This document shows positions 17,024 to 29,617 of a stretch of DNA of 64,000 nucleotides, piece after piece; the stretch's first letter is position 1, and every line of letters starts with the position of its first letter. The notes under the pieces were generated by a model, which made no database searches, was not told the DNA's origin, and was given only the letters and a program-made list of their open reading frames with translations. The translations under genes were made by a program, and so were the position numbers. The DNA comes from Rubrobacter xylanophilus DSM 9941 (lineage in GTDB: Bacteria; Actinomycetota; Rubrobacteria; Rubrobacterales; Rubrobacteraceae). The stretch spans positions 930,001 through 994,000 of the forward strand of contig NC_008148.1 in the NCBI RefSeq assembly GCF_000014185.1, written 5' to 3'.

Positions 17024-20000
17024 GTGTCCGGCGAGATAGGCTTCGGGAAGATCCTCCAGGCCCCGCGGCGGCTGCGGGCCTACCTGGCGGCCAGGAACGA
17101 GCGGCCCGTCCTCCTCCTCTCCTCCACCGAGGAGGACGCCGCCCGCTACGCCCGCGACGCCGCCTGCTTCACCGACGAGCCGGTCGTCCACCTCCCCTCG
17201 CGCGGGGTCCCCTACGGGGACGTCTTCGACCCCGAGGTGTGGAGGGTCGGCGCCCGGCAGCGGGCGCTGCACGCCCTGGACTCCGCCCGGGTGGTCGCCG
17301 CCGGACCGCTCGCGCTCATGGAGAGGACCCCGCTCCACGAGCCGCTGCGGCTCGCCGGCGGGGTGGAGCTGGACATGGACGAAGTGCTCCTGCGGCTGGC
17401 CGCGCTCGGCTACGAGCGGGTCGAGCGGGTCTTCCGCCCCGGGGAGTTCGCGGTGCGGGGCGGCATCCTCGACCTCTTCCCCAGCACCCGCCGCTCGCCG
17501 GTGCGCGTCGAGTGGTGGGGGGACGAGGTGGAGAGCGTGCGGGCCGTCTCCCTCGCCACCCGGCGCGCGGTGAAGGAGCTGGCCGCCGTCACCGTGTACG
17601 CCGCGCGGGAGGGGGATCTCGCCGGGCTCGCCGCCGGGGAGGAGGGGCTCCCCGAGGAGGCCCGCAGGGGGGTCAGGGTGCCGGGGCTCGACCGGCTGCT
17701 GCTGGCGCTCGGGCCCGTCGAGCCCGCCGGGCTGCTCCCGGACGGGATGGAGGTGTGGGCCGAGGAGCCGCGGGAGGGCGTCGCCGGGGGGCTGGAGGGG
17801 CTCGTCGAGGAGCTCTACGCGCCGCTTCCCGCGGCCGACCTCCGCTTCTCCTCCGGCGGGGAGGGGGAGGCCCTCTCGGCCCCGCCCCTCGCCCCCTTCG
17901 CGGAGACACCGCGGGAGGCGGCTCGGCGGCTCGGCGGCCTCGTGGAGGACGGCATGGCCGTCTTTATCGCGTGCGGCTCCGGCAGCCAGGTCAGGCGGAC
18001 GGTCTACGCCCTGGGCCAGATCGGGCGGGAGGTCGTCGCGGCGGAGCATGCCGACCCCTCCCTGCCGCCCGGGCTCTACGCGGTCCCCGGCGAGGTGGAG
18101 GAGGGCTTCTCCTACCCCGAGGGGGGCATCGCCGTCGTCCGGCAGGACGCGGTGCTCGGCAGGCGGCGCGAGCGGCGCCGGCGGGCCGGGCGGGCGCTCA
18201 CCTCGTTCGCCGACCTCAAGCCCGGCGACCTCGTGGTGCACGCGGTGCAGGGCATCGGGCGCTTCGAGGGGCTCGTCTCCAAGGAGGTGCTCGGGGTCAC
18301 CCGGGACTACATGCAGGTCACCTACCGCGGCGGGGACACCCTCTTCGTGCCCTACGAGCAGATGGAGCTGCTGCACAAGTACGTGGGGGACGGGGCCAGG
18401 CTCGACCGGCTCGGGGGGGAGAGCTGGGCCCGGGTCACCGAGAGGGTGCGGCGGCGCGTCAGGATGCTCGCCGGGGAGCTGCTGCGGCTGCACGCCGAGC
18501 GCGCGAGGGCGGAAGGGTTCGCCTTCCCGCCCGACGGGGAGTGGGAGCGGGAGCTGGAGGAGAGCTTCCCCTACCAGGAGACCCCGGACCAGGCGGCCGC
18601 CATCGCCGCGGTCAAGGAGGACATGCAGCGGCCGCGGCCCATGGACCGCCTGGTGTGCGGCGACGTGGGCTTCGGGAAGACCGAGGTGGCCGTGAGGGCC
18701 GCCTTCAAGGCCGCGCTGGCCGGGAAGCAGACCCTCATGCTCGCCCCGACCACCATCCTCGTCCAGCAGCACTACCGGACCTTCCGCGAGCGGCTGGAGC
18801 GGTTCGCGGTGCGGGTGGAGAGCCTCTCCAGGTTCACCACCGCGGCGGAGCGCAGGAGGATACTGCGGGATCTCGCCTCCGGCGAGGTGGACATCCTCAT
18901 CGGGACCCACGCCCTCCTGGGGGCGGAGGTGCGGCCGAAGGATCTGGGGCTGCTCGTCGTGGACGAGGAGCAGCGCTTCGGGGTGCGGCACAAGGAGCGG
19001 ATAAAGCAGCTCAAGACCAGCGTGGACGTGCTCACGCTCACCGCCACCCCCATCCCGCGGACCATGCAGATGGGGCTCTCCGGGCTCAGGGACATCAGCG
19101 TCATCGAGACCCCGCCGGCGGGGCGGCGCAGCGTGCTCACCCACGTCGGCCCCTACGACGAGGAGCTGGTGCGGCGCGCCATCGAGCGGGAGGTGGCGCG
19201 CGGGGGGCAGGTCTTCTTCGTGCACAACCGGGTGGAGACCATAGAGGAGGCCGCGCAGCGGCTCAGGGAGCTGGTGCCGGGGGTGCGCTTCGCGGTGGCG
19301 CACGGCCAGATGCCCGAGCGGGCGCTCGAGGAGGTCATGCAGCGCTTTCTGGAGGGCGAGGCCGACGTGCTGGTGACCACCACCATCGTCGAGAGCGGGC
19401 TGGACATCGCCACGGCCAACACCCTCATCGTGGAGCGGGCGGACGCCATGGGGCTCGCCCAGCTCTACCAGCTCAGGGGCAGGATCGGGCGCTCCACCGA
19501 GCAGGCCTACGCCTACCTCTTCGCCCCGCTGGGGGCCACGCTGGAGGCCCAGAGGCGCCTCGAGGCCCTCCTGGACTTCACGGAGCTCGGCAGCGGCTTT
19601 GCGGTGGCGATGCGCGACCTGGAGATAAGGGGGGCGGGCAACCTGCTCGGTGCGGAGCAGTCGGGGCACATAGCCGCGGTGGGCTTCGAGATGTACCTGC
19701 GGCTGCTGGAGGAGGCCGTAGCGCTGGAGCGGGGCGAGGAGCCCGAGCGCCGGGAGGAGCGGCCGGTGATCGTGGAGGTGCTGCTCGACGCCTACCTGCC
19801 GCCGGAGTACGTGGCCGACGAGATCGAGCGGGTGGACCTCTACCGGCGGGCCTCGGCGGCGGGCTCGCTGGCGGAGGTGGACGACCTGGCGGAGGAGCTG
19901 GAGGAGCGCTTCGGCCCCCTGCCGGAGCCCGCCCGGAACCTCCTCGGCCTGACGCGGCTGAAGATCCTGGGCCGCCGGGCGGGGGCGAGCTCGGTGGGCT

Positions 20001-20188
20001 ACCGCTCCGGGGCGCTCACGGTCTACGGGGTGAGCCCCTCCGAGGCGGACCTCGCCGCGCTGCGGCGGGCCACGGGCGGCGTGGTGAGCGGCCGCGAGGG
20101 GAGGGTGTCGGTGCGCGGGTCGGGGCTGGGGGCGCTGGAGCTCTGCGAGCGGGCGCTGCGCCTGCTGGCCGGGGAGGGCGGGGGGTAG
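17024..20188 (+). CDS. mfd: Transcription-repair coupling factor
   Basis: Mfd displaces RNA polymerase stalled at DNA damage and recruits UvrA. The order is an N-terminal UvrB-like region, the RNA-polymerase-interacting module (LKPGDLVVHAVQGIGRFEGL, about residues 400-420), a RecG-like translocase with Walker A GDVGFGKTE and Walker B box VVDEEQRFG, motif III LTATPIPRTMQ, motif VI QLRGRIGRS, and the C-terminal TRCF domain. It has 1054 residues, slightly shorter than E. coli Mfd. The GTG start is supported by the -10 box 6 bases upstream. Confidence 0.96.
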   Translation: MSGEIGFGKILQAPRRLRAYLAARNERPVLLLSSTEEDAARYARDAACFTDEPVVHLPSRGVPYGDVFDPEVWRVGARQRALHALDSARVVAAGPLALMERTPLHEPLRLAGGVELDMDEVLLRLAALGYERVERVFRPGEFAVRGGILDLFPSTRRSPVRVEWWGDEVESVRAVSLATRRAVKELAAVTVYAAREGDLAGLAAGEEGLPEEARRGVRVPGLDRLLLALGPVEPAGLLPDGMEVWAEEPREGVAGGLEGLVEELYAPLPAADLRFSSGGEGEALSAPPLAPFAETPREAARRLGGLVEDGMAVFIACGSGSQVRRTVYALGQIGREVVAAEHADPSLPPGLYAVPGEVEEGFSYPEGGIAVVRQDAVLGRRRERRRRAGRALTSFADLKPGDLVVHAVQGIGRFEGLVSKEVLGVTRDYMQVTYRGGDTLFVPYEQMELLHKYVGDGARLDRLGGESWARVTERVRRRVRMLAGELLRLHAERARAEGFAFPPDGEWERELEESFPYQETPDQAAAIAAVKEDMQRPRPMDRLVCGDVGFGKTEVAVRAAFKAALAGKQTLMLAPTTILVQQHYRTFRERLERFAVRVESLSRFTTAAERRRILRDLASGEVDILIGTHALLGAEVRPKDLGLLVVDEEQRFGVRHKERIKQLKTSVDVLTLTATPIPRTMQMGLSGLRDISVIETPPAGRRSVLTHVGPYDEELVRRAIEREVARGGQVFFVHNRVETIEEAAQRLRELVPGVRFAVAHGQMPERALEEVMQRFLEGEADVLVTTTIVESGLDIATANTLIVERADAMGLAQLYQLRGRIGRSTEQAYAYLFAPLGATLEAQRRLEALLDFTELGSGFAVAMRDLEIRGAGNLLGAEQSGHIAAVGFEMYLRLLEEAVALERGEEPERREERPVIVEVLLDAYLPPEYVADEIERVDLYRRASAAGSLAEVDDLAEELEERFGPLPEPARNLLGLTRLKILGRRAGASSVGYRSGALTVYGVSPSEADLAALRRATGGVVSGREGRVSVRGSGLGALELCERALRLLAGEGGG

Positions 20189-20194
20189 CCCGCG

Positions 20195-20707
20195 GTGGAG
20201 CGGGTGCTGGTGAGCGCCTGCCTGCTCGGCTGCCGGGTGCGCTACAGCGGCTCCGGCGCGCGCAGCGGGGACCCCGTGCTGGAGCGGTGGCTCCGGGAGG
20301 GGAGGGTCGTGGTCCTGTGCCCGGAGGTCGCCGGGGGGCTCCCCGTTCCCCGGCCGCCGGCGGAGATCAGGGGCGGGGACGGCGGGGCGGTGCTCGACGG
20401 GGTTGCGCGGGTCGTGGACCGGCGCGGGGGCGACGTGACCCGCCACTTTCTCGCGGGGGCGCGCCTGGCGCTCAGGGCCGCCCGCGAGTCCGGGGCGCGG
20501 GTGGCGGTGCTCAAGGAGAGGAGCCCCTCCTGCGGTGCGGGCCGCATCTACGACGGCGGCTTCACCGGCGGCCTCAGGGAAGGGGACGGGGTGACCGCGG
20601 CGCTTTTGGAGAGGAACGGGGTGAGGGTCTTCGGGGAGGGCGAGGTGGCGCAGGCCGACCGGTATCTGCGCGGGCTCGAGCGGGAGGGGGAGGAGGGGAT
20701 GCTATAA
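20195..20707 (+). CDS. DUF523 family protein
   Basis: A 170-residue cytosolic protein of the DUF523 family, function unknown. Family signatures are the N-terminal VLVSACLLGCRVRYSG, LCPEVAGGLPVPRPPAEI, and VAVLKERSPSCGAGRIYDG. The repeated cysteines (ACLLGC, LCPE, PSCG) suggest metal or Fe-S binding. GTG start 6 bases after mfd. The stop codon lies inside a TATAAT box that probably drives the next gene. Confidence 0.88.
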   Translation: MERVLVSACLLGCRVRYSGSGARSGDPVLERWLREGRVVVLCPEVAGGLPVPRPPAEIRGGDGGAVLDGVARVVDRRGGDVTRHFLAGARLALRAARESGARVAVLKERSPSCGAGRIYDGGFTGGLREGDGVTAALLERNGVRVFGEGEVAQADRYLRGLEREGEEGML

Positions 20708-20708
20708 T
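20703..20708 (+). promoter_or_regulatory. -10 box for PpiC lipoprotein gene
   Basis: Perfect TATAAT embedded in the DUF523 stop codon region, with no recognisable -35. It would give a leader of about 40 bases before the ATG at 20755. Confidence 0.5.
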
Positions 20709-20754
20709 CCGCGCGGCTTTTGCGTTGTTCCTGCAGGCGAGTTTTCCCGGGTGT

Positions 20755-24630
<3,876 letters not shown>

Positions 24631-24643
24631 GGTCGTCCCGGCC

Positions 24644-24961
24644 TTGAGCGGCCCCGGCGGCAGGAGGAGGGGTCACCGCCCGCTCGCCGTCCTGCTGTAC
24701 GCTGCGTTCGTGGGGCTCCTGCTGGCCTCCTACGCGGCGCCGCTGCAGCAGATCGTCGAGAGCCGGAGCCGCATCCCGGAGCTTCGCCAGGAGCTGCGGG
24801 CCGCGGAGGCGAAGAACGCCGCCTACCGCCGCGAGATCGGGGCGCTCAGCACCCCGGAGGGGATAGAGCGCGCCGCCCGCGAGCGCTACGGCCTGGTGAG
24901 GCCGGGCGAGAGGGTGTACATCGTCGCCCCCGGCGGGGAGGGCGGGGATGGACGACCGTGA
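24644..24961 (+). CDS. Septum formation initiator (FtsB/DivIC family)
   Basis: Bitopic divisome protein, 105 residues. A basic N-terminus is followed by one transmembrane helix (about residues 15-35), then a coiled coil (IVESRSRIPELRQELRAAEAKNAAYRREI region) and the family C-terminal ERAARERYGLVRPGERVY motif. TTG start. Conserved actinobacterial position after enolase and before DUF501, with a 14-base overlap with the next gene. Confidence 0.9.
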   Translation: MSGPGGRRRGHRPLAVLLYAAFVGLLLASYAAPLQQIVESRSRIPELRQELRAAEAKNAAYRREIGALSTPEGIERAARERYGLVRPGERVYIVAPGGEGGDGRP

Positions 24962-25385
24962 GGCGGTTCGCCGGCAGCTGGGGCGCGAGCCGCGGCCCTT
25001 CCGCGTGGCGGCCCGCTGCCCCCACGGCCTGCCGAGCGTCATAGAGAACGAGCCCTCCCGCAGCATGCCCACCACCTTCTGGGTGACCTGCCCGAGCCTG
25101 GAGGCCGCCATCTCCCGGGTGGAGGCCGCCGGGGGCGTCCGGGCCGCCCAGCGCGAGGTCGGCGAGGCGAGGGTGGAGGAGATCCACGAGGAGCACCGCC
25201 GCCGCTACGGAACCCGCGTCGCCGGGGTGAGGGAGGGCGGCTACGTGAAGTGCCTGCACGCCTTCACCGCCCTCCACCTCGCCGGGGCGCTCCCCAACCC
25301 GGTGGCGGAGTGGACCCTCCGCCGGCTGGACCGCACGTACCCGGAGGACGGCTGCTGCACCCTCCGGACCCTCCGCCCCGCCTGA
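24948..25385 (+). CDS. DUF501 family protein
   Basis: A 145-residue protein of the actinobacterial DUF501 family, function unknown. Signatures are RCPHGLPSVIENEP, PTTFWVTCP, and GVREGGYVKCLHAFTALHLAGALPNPVAEW. It normally follows the FtsB-like gene near eno, as here. ATG start overlaps the preceding gene by 14 bases, suggesting coupling with a divisome component. Confidence 0.9.
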   Translation: MDDREAVRRQLGREPRPFRVAARCPHGLPSVIENEPSRSMPTTFWVTCPSLEAAISRVEAAGGVRAAQREVGEARVEEIHEEHRRRYGTRVAGVREGGYVKCLHAFTALHLAGALPNPVAEWTLRRLDRTYPEDGCCTLRTLRPA

Positions 25386-25403
25386 TATACTCCGGAGGAC
25401 GGC

Positions 25404-25477
25404 GGGGGCGTAGCCCAATCGGCAGAGGCAGAGGACTTAAAATCCTCAAAGTGTGGGTTCGAGTCCCACCGCCCCTA
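25404..25477 (+). tRNA. Atypical tRNA-Leu (anticodon TAA) without long variable arm; CCA not encoded
   Basis: A cloverleaf of 74 bases. The acceptor GGGGGCG pairs with CGCCCCT (first pair G-T), with discriminator A and no encoded CCA. The D stem is only 3 bp (GCC/GGC), as in Leu/Ser tRNAs. The anticodon stem GAGGA/TCCTC encloses loop CTTAAAA, so the anticodon is TAA, reading UUA. The T arm is GTGGG-TTCGAGT-CCCAC. The variable loop is only 5 bases (25448-25452), whereas normal bacterial tRNA-Leu has a long variable arm. D loop and anticodon arm look Leu-like; the body is class I. Amino-acid identity is inference. Confidence 0.85.
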
Positions 25478-25484
25478 CTCCCCC

Positions 25485-25814
25485 TCACGGGCTCTCCCCG
25501 GCGTTGAGCAGCCCGAGGGCCGCATACCAGGGGTAGAGCCGCCCGCTCCGGGGGCTGAGCCAGTAGCCCTCCTCCGCGCCGGAGGGCTCCCAGCCGGCCT
25601 CCCTCAGGCGCCGCTCGCCCTCCTCGCGCAGCCGCTTCACCGCCGCCTCCTCGGAGAGCAGGCGGCCGCCCCCGGGCTCCTCCCAGTAGACCTTCCCGCT
25701 GCCCCTCTCCACCCTCCTGAAGCCTGCATCCTCCAGCAGCTGCCGCAGCGAGGCTCCCTCCTGAGCGTCGTACACCTCTACCTCCGAAACGAAGATCCCT
25801 GACGATACCCGCAA
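25485..25814 (-). CDS. Hypothetical protein
   Basis: A possible 109-residue protein, family not recognised. It has a short N-terminal strand region (FVSEVEVYDAQEG) followed by charged helices and a Trp/Tyr-containing C-terminus (EEGYWLSPRSGRLYPWYAALG). The TTG at 25814 is the only suitable start after the upstream open frame loses coding character; no good Shine-Dalgarno precedes it. G/C bias at third positions looks coding. It ends 7 bases from the tRNA. Its 5' end faces the promoter region of the universal stress gene. Confidence 0.5.
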   Translation of the reverse strand: MRVSSGIFVSEVEVYDAQEGASLRQLLEDAGFRRVERGSGKVYWEEPGGGRLLSEEAAVKRLREEGERRLREAGWEPSGAEEGYWLSPRSGRLYPWYAALGLLNAGESP

Positions 25815-25854
25815 CCGCCTAGAGCCTAACACCGGCCCCGGCGAAAAGCCCTCC

Positions 25855-25904
25855 TTGACACAGAAAAAGCAAGGGGATACCCTTCCGGGTGACTGGTAAT
25901 ACCT
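25855..25904 (+). promoter_or_regulatory. Promoter and FadR-like operator for universal stress gene (site A)
   Basis: TTGACA (25855-25860) with a weak -10 around GATACCCT (25876-25883), then ACTGGT-AAT-ACC (25892-25903) just downstream. The block TTGACACA...GGATA...ACTGGT..TACCTTTG is shared with the promoter at 31459-31510. Confidence 0.6.
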
Positions 25905-25975
25905 TTGGGGATGTTTTCGGGACGGGGAGAGGTGGTTTTGGAGGCTGCGGGAGGCTGGGGCGCTCTCGCGAGGGG

Positions 25976-26473
25976 GTGGTGAGGGTGTACGGCAGGGTTC
26001 TGGTGGCGGTGGACTGGTCGAGGGCTTCGGACGACTGCGTTCTGGAGCACGGGGCGGTGCTTGCGCGGCGGATGGGGGCGAGGATGTGTGTGATCTCGGT
26101 GTGGGAGACGCCCCCGTCGTTCCAGCTGGTGGCCCAGGAGGTGGAGTGGCTGCCGCAGGAGAGCCTGGAGGAGCGCCTGGGGGCCGTGGAGGAGCGGGCC
26201 CGCCGGGTGGCCGGGGAGGCCGGCGTGGAGCTCGGGGAGGTCCGCGTGGTGCGGGGCAACCCGGGGCGTGAGATCCTGCGCTACGCGGAGGAGGAGGGCT
26301 TCGACCTCGTGGTCCTGGGGCGCAGGGGCGGCGGGGTGGCGCACCGCTTCCGGCTGGGCTCCACGGTGCACAGGGTGGTCTCGTGCTGCAGCTGCTCCGT
26401 GGTGATAGTCCCGCCGTGCGTCCCGGTCGAGGGGCTCGTGTCCGGGCGCGCCGCGGGCGAGGTCGGGGGGTAG
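25976..26473 (+). CDS. Universal stress protein (UspA family)
   Basis: Single-domain UspA protein of 165 residues. The first strand is YGRVLVAVDWSRASDDC and the C-terminal ATP-binding motif is LGRRGGGVAHRFRLGSTVHRVV (G-x2-G-x9-G-S/T pattern), so it is of the ATP-binding type. Start is one of the GTGs at 25976, 25979 or 25985; the frame is open further upstream but covers the promoter. A GntR-type operator lies between promoter and start, linking it to the oxalate/glyoxylate genes downstream. Confidence 0.85.
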   Translation: MVRVYGRVLVAVDWSRASDDCVLEHGAVLARRMGARMCVISVWETPPSFQLVAQEVEWLPQESLEERLGAVEERARRVAGEAGVELGEVRVVRGNPGREILRYAEEEGFDLVVLGRRGGGVAHRFRLGSTVHRVVSCCSCSVVIVPPCVPVEGLVSGRAAGEVGG

Positions 26474-26479
26474 CGGGGC

Positions 26480-27007
26480 TTGCCAAAGCACGAGAGGGAG
26501 CTGCAGCGCCTGCTCGACGAGCTTGGCGGCATCCTCCTCCGCCGGGAGCAGCTGCTCGACCGCGAGCGGCGCCGGCGCAACAGGATGCGGATGGAGCAGA
26601 TCGCCGAGGAGGCCCGCCACCCCTTCGCCGAGCTCGACCGGGAGACGCTCGTGCGCGACCTGGAGCGCGAGCTCGGCTACGAGCGCCTCCAGGCGCAGGA
26701 GCTGCGCGAGGCGCTGCAGCTCGCCCGCCTCCGCAGCCGGGCCGAGGACGGCATCCTCCGCGAGCTCTCCCGCCACCTCCCCGGCCGGGATCTCTCGCTC
26801 CCCGGCGACGACCTCCGCGCCCGCCTCCGGCGGCGCGACCGGCTCCTCGCCGCCATCCCCGAGCTTCCCCCCAAAGAGGCCAGAAAAAGCCTCGACGAGC
26901 TGGAGAGCTGCCAGCAGCAGCTCGACGGGTTGCTCTACGGGCTCGTCGAGCGCCGCCTCCTCGCCCTGCACCGGGAAGGACCGGAACGTAAAGAGGCCGG
27001 ACCCTGA
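26480..27007 (+). CDS. Hypothetical coiled-coil protein
   Basis: A 175-residue, highly charged, almost wholly helical protein with long heptad-like stretches (RELQRLLDELGGILLRREQLLDRE, and LERELGYERLQAQELREALQLARLR). No family recognised, no signal or membrane segment. TTG start 6 bases after the universal stress gene, so probably cotranscribed with it. The DNA downstream starts the promoter of the next operon. Confidence 0.65.
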   Translation: MPKHERELQRLLDELGGILLRREQLLDRERRRRNRMRMEQIAEEARHPFAELDRETLVRDLERELGYERLQAQELREALQLARLRSRAEDGILRELSRHLPGRDLSLPGDDLRARLRRRDRLLAAIPELPPKEARKSLDELESCQQQLDGLLYGLVERRLLALHREGPERKEAGP

Positions 27008-27013
27008 GGGGGA

Positions 27014-27070
27014 TTGATCTATTCGCTACCTGCTGCTAGAATCCCGGCAAGGCAACTGGTTATACCAGCT
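27014..27070 (+). promoter_or_regulatory. Promoter and near-perfect FadR-like operator for the oxidoreductase operon (site B)
   Basis: TTGATC (27014-27019), 17-base spacer, TAGAAT (27037-27042). The palindrome AACTGGTTATACCAGCT (27054-27070) begins at about the expected transcription start. It is the most symmetrical copy of the ACTGGT-N3-ACC element in the window. The position fits repression by blocking initiation or clearance. Confidence 0.75.
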
Positions 27071-27108
27071 GGCGTAGGGGAGCGTAGTTGAGAGGGAAGG
27101 AGGGCGAG

Positions 27109-28320
27109 ATGCCTGAGAGAGCCGAGGGCGGCGGGCGGGCGGTTTCGTCTGCGGGGTCGTCCGTCGAGGGCCGGAGCTCGACGGAGGTCAGGGAGGAGGC
27201 CAAGAGCGTCGAGTTCACCTACCGCGGGATCTTCCAGAAGACGCTTGCGGCCAACCTCTGCAAGCACGTGGTGATGGCGGCACGCAAGCGCAACTGGCTG
27301 GGCTCGACCATCCAGCGCTACAGCGACTCGCCGGAGCGCAACGGGGTACCGGCCAAGCAGTTCGCGGTCATCGCCCCGGACGAGGTGAGGCTGCAGGCCC
27401 ACATGGCCAAGTACGAGCCGAACGAGCTGGACGTGATCACGGCGCTCGACGACACCTTATGCGACGGGGTCGAGTCCTGGGCCTACTACGGCCGGCAGCC
27501 CATAAACCTGCGCCTGCGGCGCGGCGGCACCCTGCTGGTCATCTCCCACCGCTCCGCCGAGGAGCTCCTGCGGGTCATACCGCGCAAGGACTGGGAGTGG
27601 ACGCTGGCCATCCTGCCCGGCACGCCCAGCATGGGCGGGCTCTGGGTCTACCGCGACGACGGCACGGACATGCGGGTGCTCGGGGCCATAGCGCGGGTGC
27701 GCCCGGACATCATCGAGCTCGACGAGGTGCGCAGCGTCGTCGAGAGCGACGACCAGCTCGGCGAGAAGCACCTCGGCGCGCTGCAGGACGGCTACGAGAG
27801 CGTGCAGATCCACCGGATCGCGCCGGGCCAGGGCAAGGAGGACGACTACGAGCCGGTGCGGCTTCCGGGCTGGCGGGAGCTGCGCGAGGGCATCATCGTG
27901 GAGGCGGTAAAGCCCGGCGAGCGCAACCCGCACTACAAGACCTCCTCCGACCGCACCATGCGGCCGGTGGTCAACTTCGACACCTGCATCAAGTGCCGCC
28001 AGTGCTGGATCGACTGCCCCGACGAGTGCTTCGAGGTCACCGAGGAGGGGCTGCACCCGATCAACTACGAGTACTGCACCGGCTGCGGCATCTGCTCTCA
28101 GGTCTGCCCCGTCGAGGACTGCATCGTCATGGTCAACGACCTGGAGTTCATCGACGAGGGGGACCGGGACGTCTACGAGATGTGGAAGCAGGACCCCGAG
28201 GCTTACCACCGGTGGCGCGAGGAGAAGATAGCCCGCGGCCGCATAGAGCACCACGGCTACTACAACACCGACACCTGGGCGTGGGCCGGGGGCCGGCAGG
28301 CCGAGAGCCCCGTCGAGTAG
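27109..28320 (+). CDS. 2-oxoacid:ferredoxin oxidoreductase, fused gamma-delta subunit (oxalate oxidoreductase-like)
   Basis: A 403-residue fusion. About residues 35-265 are the gamma (POR catalytic gamma) domain. The C-terminal delta domain is a 2x[4Fe-4S] ferredoxin with CxxCxxCxxxCP clusters starting at Cys293 and Cys323, which pass electrons to ferredoxin. The ATG at 27109 follows AAGGAGGG. Gamma-delta fusion followed by alpha and beta genes is the arrangement of oxalate oxidoreductase in Moorella. Codon 117 (27457-27459) is TTA, very rare here. A FadR-like operator lies upstream. Enzyme class is sure; substrate assignment rests on the alpha subunit. Confidence 0.85.
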   Translation: MPERAEGGGRAVSSAGSSVEGRSSTEVREEAKSVEFTYRGIFQKTLAANLCKHVVMAARKRNWLGSTIQRYSDSPERNGVPAKQFAVIAPDEVRLQAHMAKYEPNELDVITALDDTLCDGVESWAYYGRQPINLRLRRGGTLLVISHRSAEELLRVIPRKDWEWTLAILPGTPSMGGLWVYRDDGTDMRVLGAIARVRPDIIELDEVRSVVESDDQLGEKHLGALQDGYESVQIHRIAPGQGKEDDYEPVRLPGWRELREGIIVEAVKPGERNPHYKTSSDRTMRPVVNFDTCIKCRQCWIDCPDECFEVTEEGLHPINYEYCTGCGICSQVCPVEDCIVMVNDLEFIDEGDRDVYEMWKQDPEAYHRWREEKIARGRIEHHGYYNTDTWAWAGGRQAESPVE

Positions 28321-28378
28321 CGCTCATGGGTGGCTTGGAGAGGCTTGCGGGAAGCAGCAGAGGGGAGGCGAGAGGGTC

Positions 28379-29593
28379 ATGACCATAGAGAAGCCGGTAG
28401 GGCGGCAGACCGAGAAGCTGACCACCGGCACCCAGGCGGTGGCCCAGGCGGTGAAGCTGGCCGACGTCGACGTGACGGCGGCCTACCCCATAAGGCCCTA
28501 CGACGGCGTCATGCAGGCGGTGGCCAAGCTCATCGCCGACGGGGAGCTCGACTGCGAGTTCATCGTCGCCGAGGGCGAGCACTCGCAGTTCGAGATCTGC
28601 AAGCACGCCTCCGCCGTGGGCAGCCGGGTGTTCGTGGGCTCCTCGGGCGTGGGCTGGATGTACGCGATGGAGTCGCTGTGCGTGACGCCTTCGCTGCGGC
28701 TGCCGGTGGTCGCCATGATCGGCAACCGGGCGCTCGACGACCCGGGGGCCTTCGGGGTCGAGCACAACGACGCGATGGCCGTGCGGGATCTGGGCTGGCT
28801 GCTCTTCTGGGTGGAGGACGCCCAGGAGTGCTTCGACGCCACGCTCATGGCCTACCGGGTCGGCGAGGACCCGCGGGTCTCGCTGCCGGTGGGGCTCGGG
28901 GTCGACGGGGCGTTCATCACCCACTCCCAGACGCTCATCAAGATCCCCGACCAGGAGACCGTGAACGAGTTCCTCCCGCCCTACGACCTCGGGGACCGGC
29001 TGCTGCACCCGGACAACCCCATCAGCATCGCCCCCCAGGCCAACGAGGACTGGGTGATGGAGATCCGCAAGCAGACCGACGCGGCCGCCCGCAGGGTGAA
29101 GGACGTGATCCGGGAGGCCCACGCGGACTTCCGGCGGCTGTTCGGGCGCGGGGGCGACAACCCCTTCTTCGAGGAGTACATGACCGAGGACGCCGAGTAC
29201 GTGCTCTTCGGCATGGGCTCGCTGGGGCTCCCGGCCAAGGTCATGGTCCGGCGCCTGCGGGAGAGGGGGGAGAAGGTCGGGTTCGTGCGCCTGAAGTGGT
29301 TCAGGCCCTTCCCCGCCGAGGAGCTCGCCGAGTCGCTCGGCCGCTTCCGGGCGGTCGGCGTGATCGACCGGGACTACTCCTACGGCTCGCCGCAGCAGGG
29401 CGGGGTGCTCTTCACCGACCTCCGGGCCGCCCTCTACGACGCCGAGCGGCGGCCGAGGATAGTGAACTTCATCGGCGGGCTCGGCGGCCGGGAGCTCACC
29501 CCCGAGATGATGGACGAGATGGCCGACCTCACCAAGCGGGCCGGGCGCGGGGAGGACGTGCCGGCCGTCAGCTGGATCGGCGTGCGCGAGTGA
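28379..29593 (+). CDS. Oxalate oxidoreductase-like alpha subunit
   Basis: A 404-residue POR alpha-type subunit (pyrimidine-binding domain plus domain II). In pyruvate oxidoreductases the active-site loop reads YPITP with Thr contacting substrate; here it is YPIRP (Arg39). Further on NRALDDPGAF places Arg117, Asp120 and Phe125. With a constant offset of 8 these match Arg31, Arg109, Asp112 and Phe117 of Moorella oxalate oxidoreductase (residue numbers from memory). This supports oxidation of oxalate to two CO2 with ferredoxin reduction, no CoA needed. ATG start follows GGCGAGAGGG; 58 bases after the gamma-delta gene. Confidence 0.82.
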   Translation: MTIEKPVGRQTEKLTTGTQAVAQAVKLADVDVTAAYPIRPYDGVMQAVAKLIADGELDCEFIVAEGEHSQFEICKHASAVGSRVFVGSSGVGWMYAMESLCVTPSLRLPVVAMIGNRALDDPGAFGVEHNDAMAVRDLGWLLFWVEDAQECFDATLMAYRVGEDPRVSLPVGLGVDGAFITHSQTLIKIPDQETVNEFLPPYDLGDRLLHPDNPISIAPQANEDWVMEIRKQTDAAARRVKDVIREAHADFRRLFGRGGDNPFFEEYMTEDAEYVLFGMGSLGLPAKVMVRRLRERGEKVGFVRLKWFRPFPAEELAESLGRFRAVGVIDRDYSYGSPQQGGVLFTDLRAALYDAERRPRIVNFIGGLGGRELTPEMMDEMADLTKRAGRGEDVPAVSWIGVRE

Positions 29594-29617
29594 GGACTTT
29601 CGAAAGGAGGCTCTGCC

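Noticed and set aside
25404-25477. Reading the tRNA as a stop-codon suppressor (anticodon TTA)
   Set aside because: The 7-base loop fixed by the GAGGA/TCCTC stem and T33 sets the anticodon to TAA, which reads the Leu codon UUA, not a stop codon.
26008-26019. ACTGGT inside the universal stress gene as another operator
   Set aside because: The second half is GAGG, not ACC, and the sequence is coding (Asp-Trp-Ser).
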